Shown piece after piece: positions 11,774-19,804 of a stretch of 23,696 nt of DNA. Source of the DNA: a virus. The translations under genes and the position numbers were made by a program. Below the pieces are notes generated by a model. It saw nothing but the letters and a program-made list of their open reading frames with translations, made no database searches and was not told the DNA's origin. Position 1 is the stretch's first letter. Each line of letters starts with the position of its first letter. The DNA lies in IMG/VR virus record IMGVR_UViG_3300010370_000251, positions 1 through 23,696 of that record. The stretch is one strand, 5' to 3'.

Positions 11774-12141
11774 CAGGACTTGAAGCCTTAGCATATTTAC
11801 GCAATCACAGATTCGGTGCTGTTCGGTGCAAGGATTGGGCAGAAGATGAATTTATTCTTACAAAGTCTTCAGCCCATGAAGAGTCATGGTGGCATTACGA
11901 ACCATCCCAGATGCTTGAAAGATATTTTCCTAAAATTGATGACTACGATAAACCGTGTCTAACTTCCACGAATGTATTCACAATCTTTGAGATGTTCTTT
12001 TACAATGTCTTTCAACGAGAGTGGGAGATATTCGATTCCACTAAATGGATTGGCTATGCCCCTGTCAAATGTAAACCTACCGATTATTACAATCCAGAGT
12101 ATCCAGGAGACGGAATCATAAGCAGAACAGACCATAACTGA
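11770..12141 (+). CDS. Diverged Tad2-like protein inserted between terS and terL
   Basis: The 123-residue product keeps the outline of DUF2829: MTGLEALAYLRNHRFGAVRCKDWAEDEFIL at the start and NVFQREWEIFD in place of the usual DWEVV end, with a long insertion between (about 55 residues with a CLTSTNVFTIFEMFF stretch). A 35-residue tail follows. Its base composition is lower in G+C than terS and terL (23 of 60 in 11881-11940). ATGA and TGATG overlaps link it to both terminase genes, so it is co-translated. Membership in the family is inferred from pattern only; a DUF of unknown function is the alternative. Confidence 0.55.
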   Translation: MTGLEALAYLRNHRFGAVRCKDWAEDEFILTKSSAHEESWWHYEPSQMLERYFPKIDDYDKPCLTSTNVFTIFEMFFYNVFQREWEIFDSTKWIGYAPVKCKPTDYYNPEYPGDGIISRTDHN

Positions 12142-13322
12142 TGCCTGATATACGATTGGTTCTCCCTCGACCACATGAAGGACAAAAGGTAATACTGGCA
12201 CAGGCAAGGCGATACAACGTCCTTGCCTGTGGCTGAGTAGGTAGACGCTTTGGTAAAACAACACTCGGCGGTAATTTACTTTCCGACCCTATCCTAAAAG
12301 ATGCACTCCCTTGTGCTTGGTTTGCGCCTACCTACAGGCTCCTAGAAGAGGCATACAACGATCACAAGCGCATCTATCAGCCTGTGATACGGCGAGCTGT
12401 GCAGACTCCTGCTCCACGCATTGAACTGATTACCGGGGCGGCTATTGATTACTGGACTCTTGATGACCCATCAACCGTTGCCCGTGGTCGTAAGTACAAG
12501 CGGGTAATCATCGATGAAGCCGCCATGGCTAGGCATCTAGAACAAGCCTGGACGGAAGCCATCCGCCCAACACTAACAGACTACAAGGGCGATGCTTTCT
12601 TTCTGTCTACGCCCAAGGGCTCTAACTACTTCAAGATCTTGTACGGCATGGCTGGTGCAGATCCGGACTGGATGGCATGGCAGATGCCTACTACCGCTAA
12701 CCCTTGGATAGATGCTACGGAAGTAGACAAGGCTGGAGAGTCTCTGCCGAGCATCGCATTTCGTCAGGAATACCTAGCGGAGTTCGTTGATGCGGCTGGT
12801 GCTCGTATCAAGCGTGAGTGGTTGCGCTATGGTGATTGCCCTGAAGGCTTGCCCACCTACATCGGCGTTGACCTTGCAATCAGTACCAAGAGTGAAGCCG
12901 ACTACACCGGGGTGGCTGTTGTATCCCGTGGTGAAGATGGCACGATCTACGTTAGAGACATCAACCGGACTCGTGCTGACTTTGCTTCTGTGCTACGCTT
13001 CATCGAGGCCATGGCTGAAAAGTGGAAACCCACCATGATTGGCATCGAGCAGGTGCAATATCAGGCGGCTGTTGTGCAAGAGCTTCTTAGACGTACCAAA
13101 CTGCCTATTCGGGGAATACGCCCAGACCGTGACAAAGTGACCCGCTTTGCGCCTCTGGAAGCCCGGTACGAACAATCACAGGTTATGCACTGCCAAGGGC
13201 TCCCGGCTTACTTTGAGGATGAGTTGTTATCCTTCCCAGTTGGTAGGCATGATGACGTGGTGGACGCTCTGGCTTATGCTTGGCAGGTATGCGGATCAAA
13301 GCGCGGTTGGGGTGCAGTCTAG
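12141..13322 (+). CDS. terL: Terminase large subunit, interrupted by in-frame UGA at the P-loop
   Basis: The packaging ATPase/nuclease is encoded in one frame from ATG 12141 to TAG 13320-13322, except for TGA 12234-12236. N-terminal residues read IRLVLPRPHEGQ...RYNVLACG, then TGA GTA, then GRRFGKTTLGG (Walker A, 12240-12272). Later motifs are intact: Walker B VIIDEAA (12504-12524), C-motif region FFLSTPKGS, RNase H-like nuclease acids in YIGVDLAI (Asp at 12870), IGIEQVQY (Glu at 13047) and RHDDVVDALAYAW near the end. Removing nine bases (12234-12242) gives LACGRRFGKTT, the usual terminase form. Stops also lie in the other two frames here. It is therefore a broken gene, a recoded gene or a sequence error. 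GTG 12384 could restart translation but would omit the P-loop. Confidence 0.8.
12199..12231 (+). other. 11-bp perfect hairpin abutting the terL stop
   Basis: CACAGGCAAGG (12199-12209) and CCTTGCCTGTG (12221-12231) pair perfectly around an 11-nt loop. The last paired base is the first base of the GGC codon that precedes the in-frame TGA (12234). It lies wholly within coding sequence and has no T-run, so it is not a terminator. It may be a recoding signal or a relic of insertion. Confidence 0.7.
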
Positions 13323-13325
13323 TCC

Positions 13326-13345
13326 TGTGGGATACTGTGGATATG
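13326..13345 (+). promoter_or_regulatory. Late leaderless promoter motif before the portal gene
   Basis: TGTGGGATACT (13326-13336) is followed by 6 bases and the portal ATG (13343). The same 11-mer at the same distance precedes the protease and connector genes. GATACT is a -10-like hexamer preceded by TGG, and no Shine-Dalgarno sequence is present. Confidence 0.65.
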
Positions 13346-15184
13346 GGTATCTTTGACCGTTTCCTTGGACGCAAAGCAGCTGCGAACCCTACCGCAATGC
13401 TTCCGTTACCATTATCCCAATCTCGTGATGTCTACCTGACAGGCTACGGCTCTGGTCAGTTGCAGACATTACTGCGCCGAGCATTACCGGGTAGCACCAA
13501 AGACTGGGCAAGGATAGCAGGAGACCTAGGGCTAAACGGTGTTGTGGCTTCCGCCATGGATTGGTACATCCGGAACTGGGCACAGGCTACGCCAGAGGTC
13601 ATGCGTAAAGTCGATATGCAACAGGCAGAGCCTATCGAGCATCCAGCCCTTCAGCTCATCGCTCAACCAGATCCGCTGGTTATGGGGTCGTTGTTCTGGG
13701 CATGGGTTGTGCAGGACTATAAACTTTTCGGCAATACCTACATCCGAAAGATACGCTCATCCACTCGTGGTACGGTTACCGCTCTCCAGTTCCTACCGCA
13801 GGACATGGTTAGACCTGTAGGCAACGGTACGAACCCACTAACCCACTACGTCTACACCACTGACGGACGTTCTTTTGATATCCCTGTATCTGACATCATC
13901 CACATTAGGTACGGCAGGGAGCCTAGCGATATTCGCCTTGGGCGTTCTCCGGTGACCGCTGTGCTCCGTGAGATTGCTACCGACAACACTGCAAGCACGA
14001 CAGCCTGGGGACTGCTTGCTAACGGTGCTATGCCATCACTCATCGTTGGACCAGATGCCAAGGATGCAAGCGTAGACCTCAGCATGGATGATGCACGGCA
14101 GGTAAAGCGTCAACTGCATGAAGACCTAAGCGGTGATGGTTCCGGTGGCATCGTTGTCATGACTGGACCTTACAAGATGGATCGTGTATCACTCACACCT
14201 TCAGAGCTTGCTCTGGATTCCGTGAGACGTGTCCCGGAGGAGCGCATCTGCTCGGCTCTTGGCATCAATCCTATGGTCTTGGGTCTTGGCTCTGGTCTTG
14301 AGCGTAGCACCTATGCTAACTACGAGAGAGCCCAGCAGGCTGCGTGGGAAGATGGCATGGTGCCTTTACTGCGTACCATCTCTGACGCTTTGACGGCTGA
14401 TCTTTTGCCAGAGTACCCAGAGACGCAGGAAGGCGATTACATCGTCTTCAACGTGGATAATGTACGTGCTCTGGCTGATGACTTATCATCTGAAGCAGAC
14501 CGTGCAGAGAAACTGTACAAGGCTGGAATCATTGACCGTGCAGAAGCCAAGCGCATTGCTGGTCTTGAAGCCATCCCAGAAGATGAAGGCGTACTGCATC
14601 CAACCGCTATACCGATTCAAGGTGAAGGTGGCGCACCGCTTGCAGAGACAGCCAATGCAGCGGGTATCTTGATTCGCTCTGGTTATGACCCGGCAAGCGT
14701 AACGAGTTTCTTGAACTTGCCAGTACAACACACTGGAGCCGCTCCGGTTACCCTGCGGGATGAGGCTAAATCGTTTGACCTCAAGTACATTCCGAACGAA
14801 GGCATGAAAGAAGCAGCTCGCAGGGCTTTGGCATGGAAAGAAGAAGGCAGGGATGGTGGTACTCGTGTAGGTCTTGCCCGTGCTAACCAAATAGTCAACG
14901 GTGAGAAGTTATCCGAAGACACCATCCTACGGATGTATTCCTTTTTCTCACGGCATGAAGTAGACAAGGAAGCTGAAGGTTTCAACGCTGGTGAAGATGG
15001 CTTTCCTTCTGCTGGACGTGTAGCGTGGGACCTCTGGGGCGGTGATGCCGGATTCTCTTGGGCTACAGCAAAGCGTGACCAGATCATGAGCGAAGGCAAG
15101 AGCCTTGACTGTTGCACCCCGGGGGTGGTGTACAAGTCTCACCCTTTTTACGGGTACGAGATGGATTACATCTCAAACGAGTAA
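13343..15184 (+). CDS. Portal protein with an extra C-terminal domain
   Basis: The portal forms the dodecameric DNA channel at the capsid vertex. The 613-residue product begins MGIFDRFLGRK and shows an HK97-type portal: WARIAGDLGLNGVVASAMDWYIRNWAQATP, then NTYIRKIRSS, LQFLPQDMVRPV, DIIHIRYG and the VPEERICSALGINPMVLGLGSGLERSTYANYERAQQAAWEDG block. After about residue 430 a separate C-terminal part follows. Residues about 486-590 (MKEAARRALAWKEEGRDGGTRVGLARANQIVNGEKL, SRHEVD, RVAWDLWGGDAG) match a domain seen elsewhere in phage head proteins, of unknown function. ATG 13343 was chosen because of the late promoter motif before it, although the frame is open further upstream. The 3' end overlaps the MuF gene by 73 bases. 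Confidence 0.88.
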   Translation: MGIFDRFLGRKAAANPTAMLPLPLSQSRDVYLTGYGSGQLQTLLRRALPGSTKDWARIAGDLGLNGVVASAMDWYIRNWAQATPEVMRKVDMQQAEPIEHPALQLIAQPDPLVMGSLFWAWVVQDYKLFGNTYIRKIRSSTRGTVTALQFLPQDMVRPVGNGTNPLTHYVYTTDGRSFDIPVSDIIHIRYGREPSDIRLGRSPVTAVLREIATDNTASTTAWGLLANGAMPSLIVGPDAKDASVDLSMDDARQVKRQLHEDLSGDGSGGIVVMTGPYKMDRVSLTPSELALDSVRRVPEERICSALGINPMVLGLGSGLERSTYANYERAQQAAWEDGMVPLLRTISDALTADLLPEYPETQEGDYIVFNVDNVRALADDLSSEADRAEKLYKAGIIDRAEAKRIAGLEAIPEDEGVLHPTAIPIQGEGGAPLAETANAAGILIRSGYDPASVTSFLNLPVQHTGAAPVTLRDEAKSFDLKYIPNEGMKEAARRALAWKEEGRDGGTRVGLARANQIVNGEKLSEDTILRMYSFFSRHEVDKEAEGFNAGEDGFPSAGRVAWDLWGGDAGFSWATAKRDQIMSEGKSLDCCTPGVVYKSHPFYGYEMDYISNE

Positions 15185-17205
15185 ACGATGGCACGGCTAG
15201 AATCTATGCCGCTAGCCAGAAGTTCCGCAACGACCTGCTGGAGCGTGAAGGCGTAGCCATCAGCCGTATGCAACGTGCATACAAAGCCGCCACCAAAGCA
15301 AGCATCGATGAACTCGAAGCACTAGAGGGACGCATCGCAGAGCGTGAAGCAAACGGTGAACCGCCATCCGAAACCATCCTTTGGATGCGTCAGCGCATTA
15401 TTGACAACATCGAAGAGTTAGGACGTAACCTTAAAAAGTTTTCTGTAGAGGGGGCACAGATAACTGCCGATGGACAACTCGAAAGCGCAATCCTTGCGAA
15501 TGAGGCGAGCGGGAGCCTGGTTGAAACGGCGGCTGGTCGTAAACCGGCTGGCGTTACACTCGGAAGTTCATGGACAGCACTCCCAGACGAAAGCCTCCAA
15601 GCCTTTGTCGGTTTTTCGGGTGATGGAAGCCCTCTGGGTGAGTTATTTGCGACCATACCGCAGGTAACCACTGACGCTATGCAGATGGCTCTTGTACAGG
15701 GTATCTCGCTGGGTGAAGGTCCACGAACAGTAGCACGGCGTGTACGTAAGGCAGCTGATATCGGTAGAAGCCGTGCAGAGACGATAGCACGAACTGAGAT
15801 GATCCGAAGTGCCAGAGAAGCTCAACGGCAACTTTACACGCAGAACCCAGCGGTGCAAGGTTACCGACGGCAAGCCACGCAGGATAGCCGTGTATGTCTG
15901 GCTTGCTTGGCTTTGTCTGGCACTCTACACGCTACAGACGAGATCATGCCTAGCCATCCGAACTGTCGCTGTGTCATGGTTCCTGCGACAATGTCCTGGG
16001 CAGAGATTACAGGCGATTCATCTATTCCTGATACACGTCCAGAAGTAGCAACACCTGAGCGTATTCTGGCTGGCTTGTCGGAAGCAGAAAAGCTCGCAAT
16101 CATGGGACCCGCTAGGTTTGAACTTTACAAAAGTGGGAAACCATTACTTGATATGGTGCAAGTAAAAGAAAATCAGGACTGGGGACCAACAACAAATGTA
16201 TTACCACTCCGTGATATTGGCGGTCCTTTACGTGTACAACCACCAAAGCCACCGAAGACACCAAAGGTAGTTCAAGCCCCTAAACCTGTTGAAGTTGTAA
16301 CACGACCAATCAATCGAGATCCACAGGCATTGTTGGAAGCTTTTAGAAAAATAGCACCAAGAAGATCTGAAGAAATAAACAAAGATATTGATGCGTACTA
16401 TGCAGAACGAAATGCTTTTATAGATAGCTATCAAGGTAACCGTTTTGATGGATTAGTTGAGTGGAATAAAAAGAATGCAAAAAGACTTGAGGCATTAAAT
16501 ACCGAAAACGCTAATCAAGATATTACAGATGATATGCGTAAGAAAATGCATCAGTTAATGTTTTCCGATGATCCACTTGAAATCAAAAAAGTGCCATATC
16601 AAGACGTTATAGTGCCAGCAGATAAAAGGTTAGATGACAAATATCATAAAGCTTATGATGACTGCATTGATTATGTCGCTAAGTTTATCGATAAAAGAAA
16701 ATTGTCACTGTCGAATGAAAGTATGCTGATGTCATTTATAAATCTTGACGAGATGCAAATCTTCCTTGATAGAGGTAATTTTGGTGGTTATTGTGAATGG
16801 ACAGGTGTAGGGAGAATTGCTATCAATGACAAGGACCTTCCACTAAAAACCAAATTTGTACCAACGTTTGAGAAACGTTCATCTTTTCGAACACTTGCAC
16901 ACGAAATGATGCACTGGCTAGATGCTAGAGATCCATCTCTTAGAAAGCGCATCAGTGATTTTTATCAAAAAAGAACAGCTGGAGATGCATGGGAGCCTAG
17001 CCCATACGGTGGTCAGTATAAAAAAGATAAATGGGTTGAGCCATATATGGGTCAACGTTATACAGCCTTTGAAGGTATGGGTTATGGACTAGAAGTCCCT
17101 ACTCGTGGTATTGAATATCTTTTGAGTGATCCACTTAAGTTTGCGGAAGATGACTTTGACCATTTTAGTTTTATGATTACAGATGTATTAGGTACTGGTA
17201 AATGA
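15112..17205 (+). CDS. MuF minor head protein with C-terminal metallopeptidase-like domain
   Basis: The 697-residue product (counted from TTG 15112) has a helical N-terminus, a MuF/SPP1 gp7-type head domain at about 187-293 (RSRAETIARTEMIRSAREA, then CLACLALSGT and SHPNCRCVMVP), a Pro/Lys-rich linker at about 370-400, and a distinct C-terminal domain. That domain contains HEMMHWLD (His597-Glu598, His601), an HExxH zinc-peptidase motif, followed by WVEPYMGQRYT and EVPTRGIEYLLSDPLKFAEDD, which probably supplies the third ligand. MuF proteins travel in the capsid, and their variable C-termini often are toxins. DNA from about 16100 on is much AT-richer (19/60 G+C at 16441-16500 against 34/60 at 15241-15300). 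No ATG start is available; TTG has a poor ribosome binding site. Confidence 0.85.
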   Translation: MHPGGGVQVSPFLRVRDGLHLKRVNDGTARIYAASQKFRNDLLEREGVAISRMQRAYKAATKASIDELEALEGRIAEREANGEPPSETILWMRQRIIDNIEELGRNLKKFSVEGAQITADGQLESAILANEASGSLVETAAGRKPAGVTLGSSWTALPDESLQAFVGFSGDGSPLGELFATIPQVTTDAMQMALVQGISLGEGPRTVARRVRKAADIGRSRAETIARTEMIRSAREAQRQLYTQNPAVQGYRRQATQDSRVCLACLALSGTLHATDEIMPSHPNCRCVMVPATMSWAEITGDSSIPDTRPEVATPERILAGLSEAEKLAIMGPARFELYKSGKPLLDMVQVKENQDWGPTTNVLPLRDIGGPLRVQPPKPPKTPKVVQAPKPVEVVTRPINRDPQALLEAFRKIAPRRSEEINKDIDAYYAERNAFIDSYQGNRFDGLVEWNKKNAKRLEALNTENANQDITDDMRKKMHQLMFSDDPLEIKKVPYQDVIVPADKRLDDKYHKAYDDCIDYVAKFIDKRKLSLSNESMLMSFINLDEMQIFLDRGNFGGYCEWTGVGRIAINDKDLPLKTKFVPTFEKRSSFRTLAHEMMHWLDARDPSLRKRISDFYQKRTAGDAWEPSPYGGQYKKDKWVEPYMGQRYTAFEGMGYGLEVPTRGIEYLLSDPLKFAEDDFDHFSFMITDVLGTGK

Positions 17206-17465
17206 AAGTCATAGTTAGGCTCGATGATGCTCAAATGATTATCGAAAGTCCAGACGTGTATACTCGTCCAAAAATATCTGGCAGCTTGTGGAATGCAATG
17301 AAAATCACATCAATTTCTGCATGGCTGGCGTTATATAACCAACCTAGATTCAATAAATACGAAGAGATTGATTTTGCATTAGCGCTTCAAAAAGATCCGC
17401 TCATGTCAGTAGAGTTTGTAGAGCCTATAGATGGCTACGAATCTACCAATCAGTACATAGTTTAG
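17202..17465 (+). CDS. Small protein after MuF-peptidase, candidate immunity protein
   Basis: The 87-residue soluble product (MKVIVRLDDAQMIIESPDVYTRPKIS...) has mixed beta and helical segments and no recognised domain. It overlaps the MuF-peptidase gene (ATGA) and shares its AT-rich composition, while genes on either side do not. In MuF polymorphic toxins the gene right after the toxin domain commonly encodes the neutraliser, so an immunity role is the best guess. The late promoter motif for the protease follows its stop within 4 bases, marking the cassette's edge. An accessory head protein is the alternative. Confidence 0.6.
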   Translation: MKVIVRLDDAQMIIESPDVYTRPKISGSLWNAMKITSISAWLALYNQPRFNKYEEIDFALALQKDPLMSVEFVEPIDGYESTNQYIV

Positions 17466-17468
17466 CGG

Positions 17469-17488
17469 TGTGGGATACTTAGCGTATG
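17469..17488 (+). promoter_or_regulatory. Late leaderless promoter motif before the prohead protease
   Basis: TGTGGGATACT (17469-17479), 6 bases, then ATG 17486. The 11-mer and the spacing are identical to those at 13326 and 19805. There is no Shine-Dalgarno sequence. Confidence 0.65.
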
Positions 17489-18433
17489 GACCTGCTAACC
17501 GTCTACAGTGATGCTATTAAGTCAGACCGCCTTGGAAGCGTCAAAGGCTATCTTGTGCGCTTTGGCTCTCCTGATGCAACCGACTTAGAGGGTGACTACT
17601 TCACCCCTCAAACTGACTTTGGATTCCCCATCAAAGCCGGTCAGCGTGTCCCGTTGAATGTGTATTATCACCACGGCATGGATAAATTTGTAGGCAAGAA
17701 GTCCATCGGTACTGGCTACGTCAAGATGGACGAAGCCGGGCTTTGGTACGAAGCACAGTTGGACATGGCAGATTCCTACGGTGAGATGATTGCCAAACTT
17801 TGCAAGCAAGGCAAGATGGGTTATTCCTCTGGTGCAGCTGGTCATATGGTCGAGCGCAAGAGCGTAGGCAAGGCAAGCGAGATAACCCGCTGGTGTATCG
17901 CTGAGGCAAGCATCACACCTACACCTGCTGAGTACCGCAACAGTGTCAAGAGTTTGGAGGATATGTACAGCATGGAGCCGATGGAAGAAGAAGAGATGGT
18001 AATGGCTCCTATGCCTGAGCAATCCCCGGAAGAATACGCTGTGTCGGTCTTTGATGAGTCCGAGAGCGAGATGGTACACGAAGGGCTAGAAGCCTACTAC
18101 GATGCGCTCTGCGGTGCTATCGAGATGGTAACCGATCAGAGCATGGCAGATGCCATCATTGATGAATTTGCAAAACGTGCAAAGGCTTTGTTTGCCATGC
18201 ACGGTGTCAAAAGCGTACAACCTGCATCATTGCGGGGTGTCGAACGTCGGCTGCGGGATGCAGTCGGTCTTAGCCGGTCAAGCGCAAAGCGCCTTGCCCC
18301 TGTTGTCTGGGATTCACTGCGGGACGCAGACCAGCCAGAGACGCAACCGGATCTCGTAGTCGAGGCGAAAGCCACTGATGTAAACGAGCGAGCTGAACTG
18401 CTTGCCCGTTTGGAGTTGCTAACACAACTATGA
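17486..18433 (+). CDS. HK97-family prohead protease
   Basis: This serine protease matures the capsid by cutting scaffold and capsid delta domains. The 315-residue product starts with a beta strand block (LTVYSDAIKSDRLGSVKGYLVRFGSPDATDLEGDYF). It has the catalytic His in VYYHHGMD (His62/63) and the catalytic Ser in MGYSSGAAGH (Ser114/115), and ends the domain with ITRWCIAEASITPTPAEYRNSV. The C-terminal half (from about 155) is acidic then basic (MEPMEEEEMVMAPMPEQSPEE; LRGVERRLRDAVGLSRSSAKRLAP) and may serve as scaffold, since no separate scaffold gene is seen. The late promoter motif is 6 bases upstream of ATG. The stop overlaps the capsid ATG (ATGA). Confidence 0.9.
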   Translation: MDLLTVYSDAIKSDRLGSVKGYLVRFGSPDATDLEGDYFTPQTDFGFPIKAGQRVPLNVYYHHGMDKFVGKKSIGTGYVKMDEAGLWYEAQLDMADSYGEMIAKLCKQGKMGYSSGAAGHMVERKSVGKASEITRWCIAEASITPTPAEYRNSVKSLEDMYSMEPMEEEEMVMAPMPEQSPEEYAVSVFDESESEMVHEGLEAYYDALCGAIEMVTDQSMADAIIDEFAKRAKALFAMHGVKSVQPASLRGVERRLRDAVGLSRSSAKRLAPVVWDSLRDADQPETQPDLVVEAKATDVNERAELLARLELLTQL

Positions 18434-19719
18434 ATATCGAACAACTACAAGCCAAGCGTGAAGGTTTTCTCGCTTCCGCTCGTGAACTCGCAGCTGGTGA
18501 TGGAGACCTTGCACAGGTCAAGTCCCTGATGGCTGAGGCAAAGAACATCGAAGAGCGCATTGAGACCATCAAGTCCCTCGGCGTTACCGCTCCTGTTGCT
18601 TCTGCTCCTGTAGAAGACAAGCCATGGAAGTCCGGTGGCGTATCAAAGCGCATTACAGACCTTCTCCCCGGTGATACTGCCGAAGAGCGCAACTACAAGG
18701 CTTACGCTTGGGGTCAGTGGGCACGTTCCATCATGGGCAACCGCAAGGCTACCGACTGGGTCAAGAACCACATCAAGGCTAACGAAGGCACAGACAGTGC
18801 TGGTGGTTACACCGTTCCAGATCCATTGTCCAGCGACCTTATCTACTTGCGTGAACAGTTTGGTATTGCACGTCAAAACTGCCGCATCTACCCGATGTCC
18901 AGCGATACGCTCCGTGTACCAAACGCTACTGCATCGACAACTGTCTACTACCCGGGTGAGAACACCGCCATTACCCTCTCGGATATGACCTTTGCACAGG
19001 TTAGTTTGACAGCAAAGAAAGCAGCCGTTCTTACGCAGGTTTCCAAGGAACTCGCAGAAGACAGCATCATCGACTTTGGTGCATCCCTTGCCCGTGACAT
19101 GGCTTATGTCTTGGCTAAGGAAGAAGACCGTGTTGTTTTCAACAACGCTACCGATGCCACCACATCCATTGATGGTTGTCTCTGGGCTGTCTACAATGCT
19201 AACGCAACGAAGGCAAACATCGCATCGCTGGTTCAGTTCACGACCGGGCAGACCATCACGTACGCTCCAACGTTGACCAACCTTGCAACGATGGTCGGAC
19301 GCTTGCCAACCTACGCAGCTAACGCTAAGTGGTATATGCACAAGGAGATCTGGTACAACGCCATCGCTCCTCTGCTCAACGCACTCAGCGGAAACGCTAT
19401 CCTTGACCTCCAACAGGCATTCGGCGCACAGCCTAAGCTCTTCGGTTACGATGTCGTATTCGTACAGAATATGCAGAAGACCCTTGCAGCTTCTACGCCT
19501 TACATCCTGCTTGGTGACCTGTCGGTTGGTACTGCATTCGGTGACCGTCGTTCGGTTACGATTGAAGTATCCGATCAGCAGTACTTCAAGGAAGATGCGC
19601 TTGCATTCAAGGCAACCGAGCGTTATGCCTTCTCCGCATTTGACATCGGAAACGTTTCCGGTACAGCATCTGCACGAGTCCCAGGCTCGCTCATCGTTGG
19701 TGCATCCTCTGCTACATAA
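18430..19719 (+). CDS. HK97-family major capsid protein
   Basis: The 429-residue product has the HK97 pattern. There is a helical delta domain (about 1-60, LQAKREGFLASARELAAGDGD, EAKNIEERIETIKSL), then SAGGYTVPDPLSSDLIYLREQFG, the N-arm/E-loop region with RVPNATASTTVYYPGENTAITLSDMTFAQVSLTAKKAAVLTQVSKELAEDS (about 160-215), the spine helix (DFGASLARDMAYVLAKEEDRVVFN), and the A-domain end with YILLGDLSVGTAFGDRRSVTIEVSDQQYFKEDALAFKATERYAF. Processing by the upstream protease near residue 70-115 is likely. Codon use and G+C are typical of the core genome. It is followed by a strong terminator, as expected for a highly expressed gene. Confidence 0.93.
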   Translation: MNIEQLQAKREGFLASARELAAGDGDLAQVKSLMAEAKNIEERIETIKSLGVTAPVASAPVEDKPWKSGGVSKRITDLLPGDTAEERNYKAYAWGQWARSIMGNRKATDWVKNHIKANEGTDSAGGYTVPDPLSSDLIYLREQFGIARQNCRIYPMSSDTLRVPNATASTTVYYPGENTAITLSDMTFAQVSLTAKKAAVLTQVSKELAEDSIIDFGASLARDMAYVLAKEEDRVVFNNATDATTSIDGCLWAVYNANATKANIASLVQFTTGQTITYAPTLTNLATMVGRLPTYAANAKWYMHKEIWYNAIAPLLNALSGNAILDLQQAFGAQPKLFGYDVVFVQNMQKTLAASTPYILLGDLSVGTAFGDRRSVTIEVSDQQYFKEDALAFKATERYAFSAFDIGNVSGTASARVPGSLIVGASSAT

Positions 19720-19737
19720 TCCTAGCAGACTCGCTAC

Positions 19738-19772
19738 AAAGCCCTCGGCATCACTGCCGGGGGCTTTCTCTT
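19738..19772 (+). terminator. Strong intrinsic terminator after the capsid gene
   Basis: AAAGCCCTCGGCA (19738-19750) pairs with TGCCGGGGGCTTT (19755-19767) over 13 bp with one T-G pair and loop TCAC. CTCTTTGTCT follows. It separates the capsid unit from the connector unit, which has its own late promoter motif at 19805. Confidence 0.9.
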
Positions 19773-19804
19773 TGTCTAATGCGTGGTAATGCGGTAATGC
19801 TCTG

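Noticed and set aside
12199-12231. The terL hairpin as an intrinsic terminator
   Set aside because: No T-run follows and it lies within the coding region of an essential gene.
12234-12236. UGA recoded genome-wide as an amino acid
   Set aside because: Many genes here, including late ones, end with TGA in ATGA overlaps, and reading through would give frame conflicts; a local event is more likely.
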